Part shown: positions 1 through 11,645 of the stretch, piece after piece | Position numbering within the stretch: the stretch's first letter is position 1 | How the letters are laid out: the number at the start of each line of letters is the position of its first letter | NCBI GenBank assembly: GCA_949317995.1 | Contig: OX439050.1 | Span: forward strand, 54,437,777-54,501,776 | DNA: 64,000 bases | Reading direction: 5' to 3' | Origin: Acholoe squamosa | Taxonomy: Eukaryota; Annelida; Polychaeta; Phyllodocida; Polynoidae | The notes under the pieces: model-generated | What the model saw: the letters and a program-made list of their open reading frames with translations, nothing else | Told to the model about the DNA's origin: nothing | Database searches by the model: none | Position numbers and translations under genes: made by a program

Positions 1-1893
1 GGCCACCTGTGGGACCCAGGAGGACATGATAGACCGCCTGAGCCTTCTGTTATATATGACGCCATGGAGAAGTATGTAATAGATTTTTTAGATACTACTT
101 GTCCAATGAGGTCATTCACTATCCCAGATACCAAAGTAAAGGGTTTTGATATGGTGGTCCTTGATCTGATTCTAGGAAAGAACCGTCTTCTCCGTCGCAG
201 GTCTCAAGGGTGATGCAGTCAATCCCTACCTAGCACAAGTCTGTGACCTAGATAAAGTTATAAAAAATAAAATTGATGCAAATGTTAGAAAGGATATTGT
301 ATCTGACCTTGATAGATTGGCAAATGACCCAAGGCAGTTCTGGAAAAAATTTAACATTAACTGGAAAGGTGAAACTTCGGACAGTGCAGTAGCGTTGATT
401 GATGAGAATGCAGATAGAATATAAGAGGGCCCAAATGTGGCTGACTTTTTCAACTCATACTATACCCAAGCTGTCCTCTGTCATAGGGATAGTGACTTGG
501 GTAGATTTGGCCGGCAGCTAAATCAGGCCGATTTGTTTGAGTTAGTCCCTGTTAATTTGGATGAGGCCATCAAATTAATAAAAGTTCAAGACCTCTATAG
601 CTCGAGAAATCGGGGTAGTTACTCAGTCATAGCCTTCCTCGATCTGAGGAAGGCCTTTGACACGGTCGATCACTCGTTACTATTGTCTGAACTTTGTTTT
701 CTGGGTGTCTCTGACACAACGGCTGACTGGTTCACCTCATATTTGTCAGACCAACCACAGTGCTGCAGAGCGAATAATGTAACATCCTGCCTGAGCATCA
801 TCAAATGTGGAGTCCCACAGGGATCGGTGCTCGGGCCACTGCTTTTCTTGATTTATATTAATTCAGTGCATACACAAATCAGAAACTGTAAATATTTGCT
901 TTATGCTGATGACCTTGTAATCTATACTCATGGTACTAACTCGGCTGCATGATGACCTTAGTAGGATTGCAAAATGGTGTGCCCGTTTTAAGTTAACAGT
1001 GAATGTTGAGAAACCTAAAATTATGTGGTCTTATGGTGAAAGAAATGTACCAGACTTAGATGGTTGTGTTGTATTCTTAAATGGTGAAGCGCTTGAAACT
1101 GTGAATAACTTCTGATACTTGGGGGTGGTTTTAGATAACTTCCTTGATTTTACAGGGTTCTTCTTGAAAAAGAAGCAGTCTGTGCTAAATAAATTGTACC
1201 ATCTACAGAAGGTACGAAAACTACTGAATGCTGAAACATCACTGAAAATCTATAAGCAAATGATACTCCCATACTTTGATTATGGGGACATTTTTGTTGG
1301 AGCAATTTCCAAACGTGCCATAAAGTACCTGCAGACTGTGCAAAACAATTGCATCCGATGCTGTCTTGGCATTAAAAAACCCTGTAGACATGAGCAGAGT
1401 TGAACTCCACCAAAATAGCAGATGTTCCTTCCTCTACCGCAGGAGAGGGAGGTCGCTTGTATGTCTCCTCTATAAGCTAGTGCAGGATGAGAACAATGTA
1501 ATCCATTCAGGATGTGCTCTTAGGAGCAATCTAAAAATAAAGTTGAAGGTTGAGAGGTCGCAGTGTGCAATTGCTATAAAAGTCCCTTACACAGGGCAAA
1601 TAAGCTATGGATTCAACTACAGCCTCAAACCCAAAGAGTGATTAATATTGATGTATTTAGTTCACTCTTATATATGGATATGTTAAATTATGACTAGCAG
1701 TTGTTGCCCCCTAGACCGGTATATCAACCCAGAACCATGTCTGTGATGGATGCATTTTGTATAATATTTGTTATGTATACGCGGCCTTGAATATATTGTC
1801 ATGATCTGTATTTGCTATATAATTTGGTCGTACTGAGGAACTTATTGTATTAATATGATTCTTGACCAATAAAACCTTTTTCAACAACAACAA
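1..1893 (+). mobile_element. CR1/Jockey-like LINE, 5' end outside window, degenerate
   Basis: Non-LTR retrotransposon in plus orientation, entering from the left edge. Positions about 240-430 translate as the linker before the RT domain (a DPRQFWKKFN-type motif), with stops and a frameshift near 210. The reverse transcriptase follows at 437-1641. The 3' UTR carries AATAAA at about 1870 and ends in a short (CAA)n tail at about 1883-1892. The RT motifs place it in the Jockey/CR1/L2 group; the exact clade is not resolved. Several stops and frameshifts make it inactive. Confidence 0.9.
437..1641 (+). pseudogene. LINE reverse transcriptase, frameshifted and internally deleted
   Basis: Remains of the RT that would copy the element's RNA at the genomic target. 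The palm motifs are clear: LDLRKAFDTVDHSLL (first catalytic Asp), GVPQGSVLGPLLFLIYIN, and YADD with the catalytic pair. The frame breaks just after YADD (about 950), again at about 1115, and at about 1380. The thumb/C-terminal part (YLGVVLD, then a KQMILPYFDYGD-type segment) continues in other frames. About 130 residues normally found between the N-terminal helix region and the LDLRKAFD motif are missing: the frame jumps from a DEAIKLIK-like segment at about 575 to the first palm strand at about 620. The fingers motifs are therefore deleted. No functional enzyme can result. Confidence 0.9.
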
Positions 1894-2379
1894 TGTTTAT
1901 CAAACTACAACCCACCCTTTGGTCCTTCTCCAATGCCACTATCAAGTGGCTTGCATTCTATTACTTCCAGTTCTGAGTTTAATCAATATTGAAAATATAA
2001 ATTCATGCAACTGTAGAATAACTTGATTTGCTCAGGTTTTTGATCCTATGTAATGACTGCTCTGAATGATAGTTACTTATGAAAGTATAATCAAAGTTAC
2101 TGTCCTAACAGCAGAAGGGGCATTGCTATAAGTGAAGACATTATTGTATATAAGCTATGTCTGTTGAAAGGAAATAGGTATGCTTTCCTGCTGTCAAAGA
2201 GTCTCGTGAAATAACTTACAGACATCATAATACCATGGTATATTGTCAGTGAGCTGTTTAAGTGGCAATGTGAGCAGCGAAATCCTAACTGCTATATATA
2301 AGTAGAGCTTTCAGACTAGTACCTGACCACGCCGGCACCGAAATACGCCCCCTGGTGAAATCTCTTCTCAAATCAACTG
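1894..2379. other. intergenic, no feature seen
   Basis: AT-rich sequence without a credible reading frame, RNA gene or terminal repeats. I see nothing supportable in it. Confidence 0.6.
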
Positions 2380-2700
2380 CAGCTGGGATTCTAGGCAAAT
2401 TGCTGCTTTCACATCCTACCAACTGTGAGAATTGCATCATTTCAAGCACATTAATTCTAGAGATCATGGGAACCATGCCAACTATTGAAAAGCTTCCACT
2501 GCTGCGGATTTAATACCTTTGCCTGGGATAAAAATGCCCAATTTGAATTTCCCCTGCTTCAGTTGGAGAGGCAGGAGTGTGATTATCATTCCAGAGGGTG
2601 TGTTGTGGATTTGGCAGGGACCTTGATTTTCAACCTAATCTAGGGTGACTTTTACACCAGTACCTTTATCCCAATTCACACCCCTGCCCACACTCACCTG
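2380..2700. repeat. dispersed repeat block also present in the segmental duplications
   Basis: Contains a segment reading roughly ATCCTACCAACTGTGAGAAT followed by CAAGCACATT. Related segments occur at about 15,185-15,400, 17,341-17,500 and 35,680-35,850. A downstream TAGTGTAGGCAGCTGTAGA-like stretch matches 17,881 and 20,827. It may be a fragment of the B-type duplicated unit lying outside the main array, or an unclassified dispersed repeat. No termini could be defined. Confidence 0.55.
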
Positions 2701-2803
2701 ATAGCACATTAGTGTAGGCAGCTGTAGACTAGAACTAATCCTTTTATCCTACACCCAAAACTATAGTGTGTGTTTGGATTCCTTTTCTCTCATCTATCCT
2801 GGA

Positions 2804-3126
2804 CAGAGGCATAGAAAGCAAATCTTCATTGGGGGGGGGCCAGTGGGGGCCCCACCTTGACCACCTTGAATTGTCGGCTCAAGCACAACAGCACCTTTAC
2901 ATGCCTATATAAATTTGTATAGAAAATTAATTTTTTGATGAATTTTAGATCTGATTTGAGGCCCATGCCCCTTATTTTCCCTATCCCATTACTTAAGTTT
3001 TAGCTTTTTGTTCAATATTTTACAAATTTCTTGGCAAATCTTTGGGGGGCCCAGACATACTCAGGCGCCTTCTCCTTTATGATTGGGGGCCCAGGCCCCC
3101 TTGTCCCCCCCTTTCCTACGCCCCTG
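2804..3126. mobile_element. hAT-like MITE, copy 1
   Basis: A 323-bp element starting CAGAGGCATAGAAAG and ending CTTTCCTACGCCCCTG, giving imperfect terminal inverted repeats of about 15 bp that start with CAG. The interior has G/C homopolymer runs near both ends (GGGGGGCCC, and a GGGGGCCCAGGCCCCC palindrome near 3,085-3,100) around an AT-rich core. It aligns along its whole length with 37,293-37,635. The CAG...CTG ends and the 8-bp target duplication of the second copy fit a non-autonomous hAT element. There is no convincing target duplication here. Confidence 0.7.
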
Positions 3127-3659
3127 CAGGAGATCTGGTTATCTCGCAGAATTCTACAATGTTGCATGGTCCATTCTACAAGATCAACCTTACTTCTATG
3201 ATATAATATGGTATATTGTATACACCAAAATTAGTCACCAGGGTTTTCTAATTGAGCCGGATAAAAGAAATGAGACAAATCTAACTTGTGGGACCTCATG
3301 CAGACTCTTCATCTTCACAACATTAGATGGCCAGGCTGATGGCTTTAACTGATAGACCTAGAGTGACACAGAAGTTATCAATATGAGTCTGTGCCAGGTC
3401 TGAAAATTTAAATCTGACAGGTTTTGCCTCATCTATTTCAAATGCAAAGACCCCATTCTCTCAGTGAACTCCATTCTAAACTAATCGACCTAGACTGGCT
3501 CCCCATATCAGGCTCCACAGAAATAGCCCAGGTTCCACTGATAACCTGTTCTATCAGCTATCAAACACATCTGACATAAAGAGGATGCATTGGCCTATGT
3601 CTTGCATATGGCACAGTACCAAGCAGTTATTAAAACTATAGTGTGGTAGCTAGCTGTCG
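3127..3659. other. intergenic, no feature seen
   Basis: No repeats with definable ends and no reading frame that resembles protein. The 89-residue frame over 3,083-3,352 begins inside the hAT-like MITE and looks random. Confidence 0.5.
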
Positions 3660-3832
3660 TAACCGGCCCAGGTACCGAGTTCTTGTAGTCCCCCCTCTCA
3701 CAGGTCAGGACCACTCGGTTTCTCCACCAGTGTAGAGGTCAGCGGAAAATGTCCTGGAGAAACCGGGAGTCAAACCCAGGACCCTCCAACCTGCAGGTGG
3801 AAGCTCCTCCGCTGAGCTACTTCCCCGTCTGA
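3660..3832 (-). mobile_element. tRNA-derived SINE, minus strand (family S1)
   Basis: On the minus strand the head reads like a tRNA: an A-box-like GTAGCTCAGCGG segment, a B-box-like GGTTTGACTCC segment, and an anticodon region suggestive of tRNA-Ala (TGC). It is followed by a body with TCCGCTGACC and GAGAAACCGAGTGGTCC. The same head and body occur in plus orientation at 50,762-50,935, and in shorter form at 51,225-51,305. It is a Pol III-derived retroposon rather than a tRNA gene, because the acceptor stem does not pair and the body continues past the tRNA part. Confidence 0.8.
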
Positions 3833-4225
3833 CATTCTCTGCCTTCCATCTACACCTTGATCGGTATGACACACATAGGGGCAGCTACCACCAGGTGCCA
3901 GGTGGCTAGGCTGGAACACCCGGAACAGGGCAGCTGGCTTTGTATGGCAGAGCTGGCCCCTACACTAGTCCCATCATATGGTGCTAGGAAATACTGTATC
4001 CTTCAGGATGCCTCTCCACAAATGCGGGTATATGGAGTTCCATGTATGTGTGTATTTAATTAATTTTTTATCTTTGTTTGTTTGTGGGTTTTTTTCATTG
4101 TTTTGATTTTTTGTTGTTGTTGTGTGTGTTTTTTTTTTCTGGGGGGTGCCCTTAAGGGTCCACCTTTATTCACACAGCTAACTGTTGAATTATATAAGAA
4201 TTTATCTCTGAGGGCCATGTTTCAT
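3833..4225. other. intergenic with T/G-rich low-complexity tract
   Basis: From about 4,055 to 4,140 the sequence is dominated by T runs with TTG and TG steps. No gene or element boundary was recognised. Confidence 0.5.
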
Positions 4226-5420
4226 TTTTTTTTTTTTTTTTTTTAAAAGATCTTTATTGACCAATCCACTACATGCTGTAGTCATAATATAAGTCAGTCA
4301 AATGTGTGGCCTGTGGTATTTCACCTTGATTCATATACAAAAGAAAAGAAAATTGAATATAAATTAGATGATATACCACTCTCCAGATCACACACTTAAG
4401 GTGTCTGGAAAGCAGAAATGATATTTACAATGATCAGTGAGTTTACCTTTGGATCAATGGTGAGAAAAATGACTCAGATTCCATCCCCAAGTCAGGAGAA
4501 GGAGTATTATACCCAAATACACAGAAAAATAAAGAACAGTGGAAAAAGACACATTTACATACAATCATATACATACAAAGAAAAGGGCTACTCAAGCCAT
4601 TTGGGTGAAAAAAGGAAACGAAAGTCTTATTGTGGTTGACTGCTTTTTGCAAGGACAGAAAATAGCTCTCATGAAGAGAAAATAGGAGAGGGTTGCAGCA
4701 CTGACAAGTCTAGTGTAGAAAAAAAAAGACAGAATTTTGCCATAAGCCACACAAACGTCATTTCTAGAATACGGAGCGAGTATATCCAATTGATATGCCC
4801 TGACATTGTGTTTACAGTTAATACAGTTAGATGTCAAATTATGACAATAGATTCGTCAATAAGTAGACTGTGTTGTGGTAGATCAGCATTTGCGGGTCTT
4901 CTACTCTTCTTGTGCAAGTCCTTGATCCTGGTAAGCCTGCTCTTGAACTGCTGCTTTGTCTCACTTTTCTGGTACCATTCATCCAGGTTATCCCACAACT
5001 TTACTCCTCTATACAATGGGGACCGTTTATAGAAGTCTCTTTTGGGCCGCTTTGCCTCAAACTTAACCTTATTTGAGCTATGTGTGGTACTGTTCACATT
5101 ATTAGGAACATGTAAGTGTTTGCCAGTTACAGAACACTTGTACATAAAAGAGAGATGCAGTTCATCTCTTCTTCTTTCCAGATATGGAACACCACTTTGT
5201 TCATGCAGATCATCGAGACTTATATCATGGACTGAGCAACAAAAGCAAATTCTGAGACCCCGATTCTGTAATCTTTGTAATTTTGCCAAAATATCTTGGT
5301 TGGCTCCTTCATGCAGGAAGCTGGCATAATCAAATAGACTTACGATAGTAGATTTGTATACCAAGATGGCATCCTCCCTGCGATGTAGTGGAGAAATATT
5401 GGTAGTATGTACAGACAGAG
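4226..5420 (-). mobile_element. 5'-truncated LINE with poly(A), minus strand
   Basis: Read on the minus strand, a 5'-truncated LINE runs from about 5,420 to a poly(A) tail (the T-run at 4,228-4,244) preceded by AATAAAGATC (about 4,250). The first part (5,410-4,834) encodes the C-terminal domain of a LINE RT, and the rest (4,833-4,245) is 3' UTR. The 5' truncation plus poly(A) is typical of aborted target-primed reverse transcription. Its C-terminal protein matches the fragment at 9,905-10,257. Confidence 0.8.
4834..5410 (-). pseudogene. LINE RT C-terminal domain, uninterrupted over 176 residues
   Basis: The frame spans 176 codons from its ATG at 5,364 and is open for about 15 more codons upstream. 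It carries hallmarks of the post-palm region of Jockey/CR1-group RTs: VYKSTIVSLFDYASFLHEG, then LQRLQNRGLRICF, then YLERRRDELHLSFMYKCS, and an LYRGVKLWDNL motif. The palm (FDTVDH, YADD) is absent because the copy is 5'-truncated. The intact frame suggests a younger insertion than the copy at the left edge. It is not a functional gene on its own. Confidence 0.85.
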
Positions 5421-6149
5421 GATTTTAAAGTCATGAGTCATTTACCCATTGTTTTGGGATCAAGTCTCATGGGGAGGCCTGAAGAATTGGGTTCACACTT
5501 GATTTTATTAAGATATAGTGAAACACCTGTTTGAGGTGACTACATGGCTCTCTCAGTGCCACAAGGTGTCAGCACTGTATAGTTATGCTCAGAGACCTGT
5601 GTGATAGTAGTTCAGATTTATTTATACTATCTCAGGGAAGGATCAATATTGTTTTCATTACACCTACCATCCTTATAGATTGGAAATACCACACCCACTA
5701 CCTGTGAATAAAATACATTCAGGCATAGTTCGGTATTCTTTTAATTCTGCTTCCCATGCCATTAGCTTGATAGTGTATGGAAAGAAATATCATACACAAA
5801 ATGTCATAGGTCATGGTTTCTTACCACCATCTTGTTTTTAGCCCTTCATGTGCTAGGTCTGTGCCTGTTTATCTGTCTGTAGTGAACACAGATATATGTG
5901 AATGGTAATACACTAAGTAGCTTAGAAAATGACTTGGAGGAAGACTGAACCTTGAAAAGCCTGTAAACATGGTCAATTCTCATGCAAATGGAGCACATGG
6001 CCAAGAAGGAGAAAAAATCTGAACTGCTCAGATGTTTTGTATTTCTTGTGGGCTGAAAGGCAGCATATAATCTTAATTACTCACAAAATTGTGAACACTA
6101 ACTATGAAAATTAAAGATTTTATGACAGTTTTAGGAAGAAAACTGGTGG
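5421..6149. other. intergenic, no feature seen
   Basis: AT-rich sequence with no reading frame, terminal repeats or paralogous segment recognised elsewhere in the window. Confidence 0.5.
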
Positions 6150-6900
6150 ACCTACATGTGGTGATGAATCTTGCATATGAACAAATTACATGGGTTGCTA
6201 TAAAATAGAATTATTTGCAAGAAAACTGATACATTTTGTTCATACAGTCATAACAACATGTTGGCTAGGGGTCTTTATCATTTATATCTATGATAAGAAG
6301 AGATTATGCTGCAATTAATTACACCCACTTATGGAGATGGACCTATGTATGGTGATGTACCTACGTACGGTGATGTCTATGCATTGCAGTCATTATCTTC
6401 ACAGATTTATTGATTTCTGGTATTGTAACTGGTCCATAATATTCATCCTTAATCCATTGAAGTATATCAACAGGTTAGCATTAGCTATTTCTATCATTCT
6501 ATGGCGTAGGTTTCAATCATGGACCTATGCATGGTGATGTACCTACGTATGGTGATATTTCCATGAGTTTTTCCCAAAAGGTTGCAACGTATTCATCCAG
6601 TTATGACAATATTTTGCATGGATATTCCCTACCACATACATTAACATGTTATGAAATAATTTACTAAATATTAATTACTCTCCTTTAATCAATGATTCAA
6701 TGTACCTACGTACGGTGATGCTAAGGGGTACACCACATGCTTGTCAGTCCTATAGGTCATTGACATGTGCATGTTAGAAATATTTTATATTAATATTATA
6801 TTGCCCCCCATTGAGCCATAAAAACTGAGACATCTATATTTCCCAAGAGGATTTTCTCTTTGACATTATACTCATTCTAGTGTACCTATGTATGGTGATG
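6150..6900 (+). repeat. diverged about-181-bp array with conserved 17-bp motif
   Basis: The motif ACCTACGTACGGTGATG or a close variant starts at 6150, 6341, 6359, 6523, 6541, 6704 and 6884. Taking the first of each pair, the spacings are 191, 182, 181 and 180 bp. In the second and third units the motif is doubled, with an 18-bp step (6341/6359 and 6523/6541). Between motifs I see no obvious similarity from unit to unit. This could be an eroded satellite whose motif has been kept, or regularly spaced copies of a binding site. No reading frame crosses the array. Confidence 0.7.
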
Positions 6901-9900
6901 CAAATGTTACACAACTACATTTTTCCTTATAAATAACAAGAAAATAATTGAAAATGAGCTCTGATGGTATCAAAATGTTCGTTTTTCAATTCTACAATAG
7001 TCCATATGAAAAGTGTTATCATGGACCTTATTGTACCTCAAGTAAATCACCTAATGTGTTTTACTTATATTTCTTTAGTTAAAAACCTTTGGAATATCCC
7101 CATTTTACCCTTTTATTGGCATAGATTAGGTCACTACATGGGCAAAAGTGGGTACCCATAGTATGATAATGTTATCAGCAATGTGAATGTATAAACAATA
7201 TAGCAGTTAGACCCCCTGTTAAGTGTACATGGATGGGGAAAGGTATAGTGGGCATGTGCTCCATTTTCGTGAGAATTGACCACATGTGCATGCCTATTGT
7301 TATCTTAATGCATTTTCCAGGGGCAGCTTTGAATATGAGGCCACAGGTAGGTGATGAGGCAGTGGTGTGCACCCTTTTCTCTTTTATCTGTAGTGAAGAG
7401 CTTATCAAATAAGCTCTTGACTAATTTCTTTTTTTATGTCTTAAATTTGGGGGAATAGAGTAAAATAGAATTTTTTTTCAGGAAGATAGCAAGGAGAGGC
7501 TAGTAGGCATGTAGGATATTTCAAATGGTATTGTAATTGTGTTAACTATGAAATGTCCCCTTCCTCAAGAAAACCCTGGAAATCACCTTCCTAAGCAAAG
7601 CTTCATATCCTGGCCTTCCTTGATAACTACTATTGGTCATACTAGAGAGGAAATCAGTAGCATCAGGTGTCAAGGTGTTCTCTGCCTCTTATCTTCTTAA
7701 GTAAGGAGAGAGCAGAAGATGAGAAATGATTGGGGTAGAATTACAGAGAGTTCACAGGATATGGAGTACAGTACAGAAATAAAAATTCCATGTTGATGCA
7801 GACAGGGAATAACCACCAACTGCTATCATGAGACAAAGTTAGAGGAAAATCCAATCTAAAGTATCTACTCTTAGGTTGACACTGAGCTTCGCCTAGAGGA
7901 CTCCAACTGATATAGTAAGAAATTGTAGGACATATATGTAAGGCTTTGATTTAGCAGTATTGATCATCCACTAATGCAGATAAGGATTCAGGGTGGTGAA
8001 AGAGTATACAGTAAAGGATACATTGAAGATTATAGGTACAGGTGGCACAGGCATCTACAGTAACTCCTATCAATCAGCCTAGTACCTATATAGAAATAAT
8101 GATCTCTCAGGTATTTATGGTATCATAGTTTGTCCTAGGATATGGTCTACAGTGTTATTCTGACTCTACTTAGCTATAACCTTTTGGCCAATGGCCTGGC
8201 ATCCATAATCAAAATGGAAGGTTTGCATTTAATGATTAAGGAGAAGGGAGTCAGGATGACAGAAGTATATCGACACAGATTCACAGGCCTTTTGGATATG
8301 TTCCTGTGTAGGTGCTCATAGACATTGTAGACATTAAATACAATTGACAAGGTGACACGGGTTTAAATAAATGATGAAGGACTGGGTGAAACCACACAAT
8401 ATCAAATCAGTATTGTCATTTGGTCATTATAAGTAAGTAGACTATGCTTGTTCTTGGCTCTGCCTCCATGAAATATCCTTTCTAACAACATCTGACATTT
8501 GAGCTGTGTACGTAAGAACTATGATATGAATTAGCTGTGCTGCTTTACAAAAAGTGATGTTAGCAGCAGCTACCCACCCTTATTAAATGACGAGTTCCCC
8601 TACCCACTCCTACACATAAACAATATTCTGCAGGAATTGTCATTTGTAACAATTTAAGGAGTGGAGTGGGAAATGCCATGAGGCTGAAGCACCCTTTTAT
8701 TCAGGCACTGTGAGGCATCTACTCATATATCAAAGTAGCATGTCTCTTTATATATTGTCGCAGCTTTTAGCTCATCCTCAAGTTCATTAACACTATGTTG
8801 TGCTCTCATAATAGTTTGATGTTTTCAGAAATTGAGGTTATTATATCTGGCAATAATATTAAATATGATTAACCTATCTGGCATTTGACATGATATAAAT
8901 ATCCAATATATCATTACTTTAAGTCAAAATTTCATAGTTATCATAGGTATTTGATTGTTTATATTTCACAAATTCTACAACATGTAGATACAGTCAAAGA
9001 AATGATGAAAATTGCCCAAGAAATAGGTGTCAAAACTTGTGATTGCTTAGGCTCCATTAGGAAACTTGTATTACTGGATTCCATTCGTCACTGTCACAAA
9101 ATTCATTTCTTGGAATTACATGGCTGCATATAGGATGGTGTTCCCAAAGGGAACAGCTAAATTAGAGTCAAGGTAACACTAGATGACAAACAGAACAATA
9201 CTGTACTATTACTTCTCCTATAACCATGCAATGTCAGAAAGATAAAATGTAAAACTAAGGAGAAACAAGTCAAGACATTAGCAGCAAATATATGAGATGC
9301 AGAGATACAGATACAGTCCCTAACTGCATGACTCCATTTCCCTTTTGTTTTTACATCAACAATCTGTGATGTTGAATTCTCATGTACAGTGTGTTTATCC
9401 TAGTGTGAAAACCCCCTATTACACTATGTACTTCACAAGCAAGCATCCTTCTCCTGCCACATCCACTGACTACCTCTCTGACTCGCGTATATACAGCCAG
9501 TTTTGTGATATTGTAATGAGAAACAGGTAGCTGTTATTGGGAAGTAATAGTATGAGGTAAAACGTGGTAGGTACATGTGGCCTTGAAATCCTCTATAACA
9601 AAGATTGATGCAAAAGAGTTGTGTTGATGAACCAAATATAGTAAATAGAAGTGGGCACTCCCTCTCCCTACGTACTACATAAGTGTAAACTTATAGATGT
9701 GTTGTGTTAATATCCTGCAGCAAAAAGTTCTAAGAATATGTTCGGAGAGCAGGCAGGAAAAGAGGCACTACCATATAAGGGCACACAAATGGCTTTGTAA
9801 GTTGTTACCCATATAAAGGCATGGGTCTATTTTGGGTAGATAACTATGCCTGACTAGCATAACTGATGTTTGATTGGTCTAGACACAGCCATAATTAGCT

Positions 9901-9904
9901 ACCT
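6901..9904. other. 3-kb intergenic stretch
   Basis: No gene, RNA or complete element recognised. About 7,341-7,410 contains a segment (GTGGTGTGCACCC, then CTGTAGTGAAGAGCTTAT) that recurs imperfectly at about 40,890-40,960. There it is an insertion in A3 relative to A1 and A2, so it is a dispersed repeat. The short frames here, such as the 60-codon one at 8,951, have no protein-like features. Confidence 0.5.
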
Positions 9905-10257
9905 GTCACCACACAAATTGAGCGATTGCAGAATTGTCTAGCGTATCTGTCTGTGCTGTTCTGTGCGAGATCGGTCCATAGCTGAACTCCAAGAAGAATG
10001 TGGAGTCTGGATATTAGACAGATGTAGAGATGAAATGCATTCAACTTACATGTATAAGTGCAGTGTAAATGGCAAGCACTTGCGACAGGTAACTGCAGCT
10101 ATATAGCGGATCGCAGATGTGGGACCATCTCTGGAAATGGTATCAGGAAAGTGAGTGAAAACAGCAGTTCAAGAAGAGAGTCAAAGCCAACTGAACTTCC
10201 AGATTACTTATACGAAGACTCATCTGACGAAAATGACTCAATTATTCTTGAAACCTA
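9905..10257 (+). pseudogene. LINE RT C-terminal fragment, frameshifted
   Basis: Translating 9,905-9,965 gives an IERLQNCLAYLSVLFC-like segment. After a frame change near 9,970 the sequence reads ELQEECGV...RCRDEMHSTYMYKCSV, ending near a GKHLRQ motif. This is collinear with the minus-strand LINE at 4,834-5,364 (LQRLQNRGL..., LHEQSGV..., RRRDELHLSFMYKCSV, GKHLH). After about 10,080 the similarity fades into another frame up to a stop at about 10,258. It is an old copy of the same LINE family or a close relative. No poly(A) tail was found. Confidence 0.75.
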
Positions 10258-10840
10258 GAATCTTGCAAACTCTGATTTTGGATTACCATGAAATAACTTG
10301 ATTTGAGATGAGCCCAGTCTCTCTTTCATCAACATGTATTGTCCTGTTTACCTGTGCCTTAACATGTTCCCCACATCACAGATTAAGTATAACACAATTT
10401 GTGGCATATCTTAATTGGAGAAATGTCAGGGCAAGGAAAATTTGAGTGGAGCTGGTAATACATATAAAGGAACTGTACCAACATATTAGATTACAGGACC
10501 AGAATTTCATTTCCGTCAGAGGTGTCTGCACTTTGGTGCTTGTTGTGGTCAAAAAAGTAATGGGATTTTAATCATAACACACACAATTGATGTGTAACAG
10601 TACAACGTATCATATCAAGCAGAGAAAGGTAAATTGAATACCCGAATTTCATGTACAGTTGGGAATTTCTGGAGCAATTTGAGGCAATTTTGGGCCAAAC
10701 ACAAGTTAAGACCCACCAACTCTTGACTAAAATCAACAGAACATGTTGTTAATGCCCTAGAATAATTGGAGCACATCATTTCTGCACATTTCAATCCATT
10801 TTTGACCTTAGGGCAGTGTAGGATGTTAACCAGACAGGAG
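10258..10840. other. intergenic, no feature seen
   Basis: No recognisable gene or repeat. Confidence 0.5.
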
Positions 10841-11203
10841 TTTTCGTCACTGACGCCTCACGAGTATGAGTCCGTATCAAATATCGCCCAAAATCATGAT
10901 GGCAGGCACTTGCTTAGTCCAAGAGGTTTACTGATTCAAAGAAGCTATACTGTTTCCATAAAATGAGGCTTAGTTAGGGGGTATAATCTTTGGACTGCAA
11001 AAGAATTTTGATTGGATTCATAAACTTTGATGGCAAACTTTGTCAAAGTGTGAAGAGAATCTTCCGAAAATCTTTGATAAACAACCAGAAGTAACACTTA
11101 TTTGACAAAAATAAGGCTCCCCCAAGTAATAGACTTCCACTGGGTAACACCAGACGATTCCAACTTTGCCACAAACAAAATCTTTAGGCGTCTGTGACGA
11201 AAA
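10841..11203. mobile_element. MITE with 18-bp terminal inverted repeats
   Basis: Starts TTTTCGTCACTGACGCCT (10841-10858) and ends AGGCGTCTGTGACGAAAA (11186-11203). The ends are inverted repeats matching at 17 of 18 positions, enclosing 363 bp. A third, partial copy of the terminal motif (TTGTCACAGACGCCT) sits at about 11,486-11,500. The interior has no transposase-like frame. The superfamily is not assigned and I see no clear target duplication. Confidence 0.65.
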
Positions 11204-11645
11204 GCCCCTATATGAGGAATGGTACTGAAAATGCTACACTGCAGACCCAGAGTCTACCAATGTTTGTCAGAATTGATGAGCAGGCTGTGTTGGTTGATAT
11301 GACATGTAAGAAAAGTAAATAGATACTTAAATAAATTAGCAACATTATGACAGGTAGTTGAGGGACCATTTGACCGATGGCTAAAATCTTGATACCAAAT
11401 TCAAACCCTTATAAGATCTTTATGTGGTATGTATTAGACACATTATATCACTATTAATGATAGAGTTATTCTGACCTAAGATTTATTGTCACAGACGCCT
11501 CAAAGAGTAAAATGCCACACAGAAATAACCAAAGTGAAATATTTTTAATCAACATCCACCTAAACAGACATAAATAGTGTAGGCCTAGCATATGCCTAAT
11601 ACCACAGCCAATTTTGGGTGTGTTTGTAGTCTTTGAGTGGACAAT
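11204..11645. other. intergenic, partial MITE end
   Basis: Holds the partial terminal motif at about 11,486-11,500 noted for the adjacent MITE. A minus-strand frame of 125 codons over 11,466-11,843 runs across the left edge of the duplicated A1 block and resembles no protein I know. I treat it as chance. Confidence 0.45.

Noticed and set aside
3857-4063. 68-codon frame with Cys and Pro
   Set aside because: Short and isolated, with no homologous copy in the window; indistinguishable from chance.
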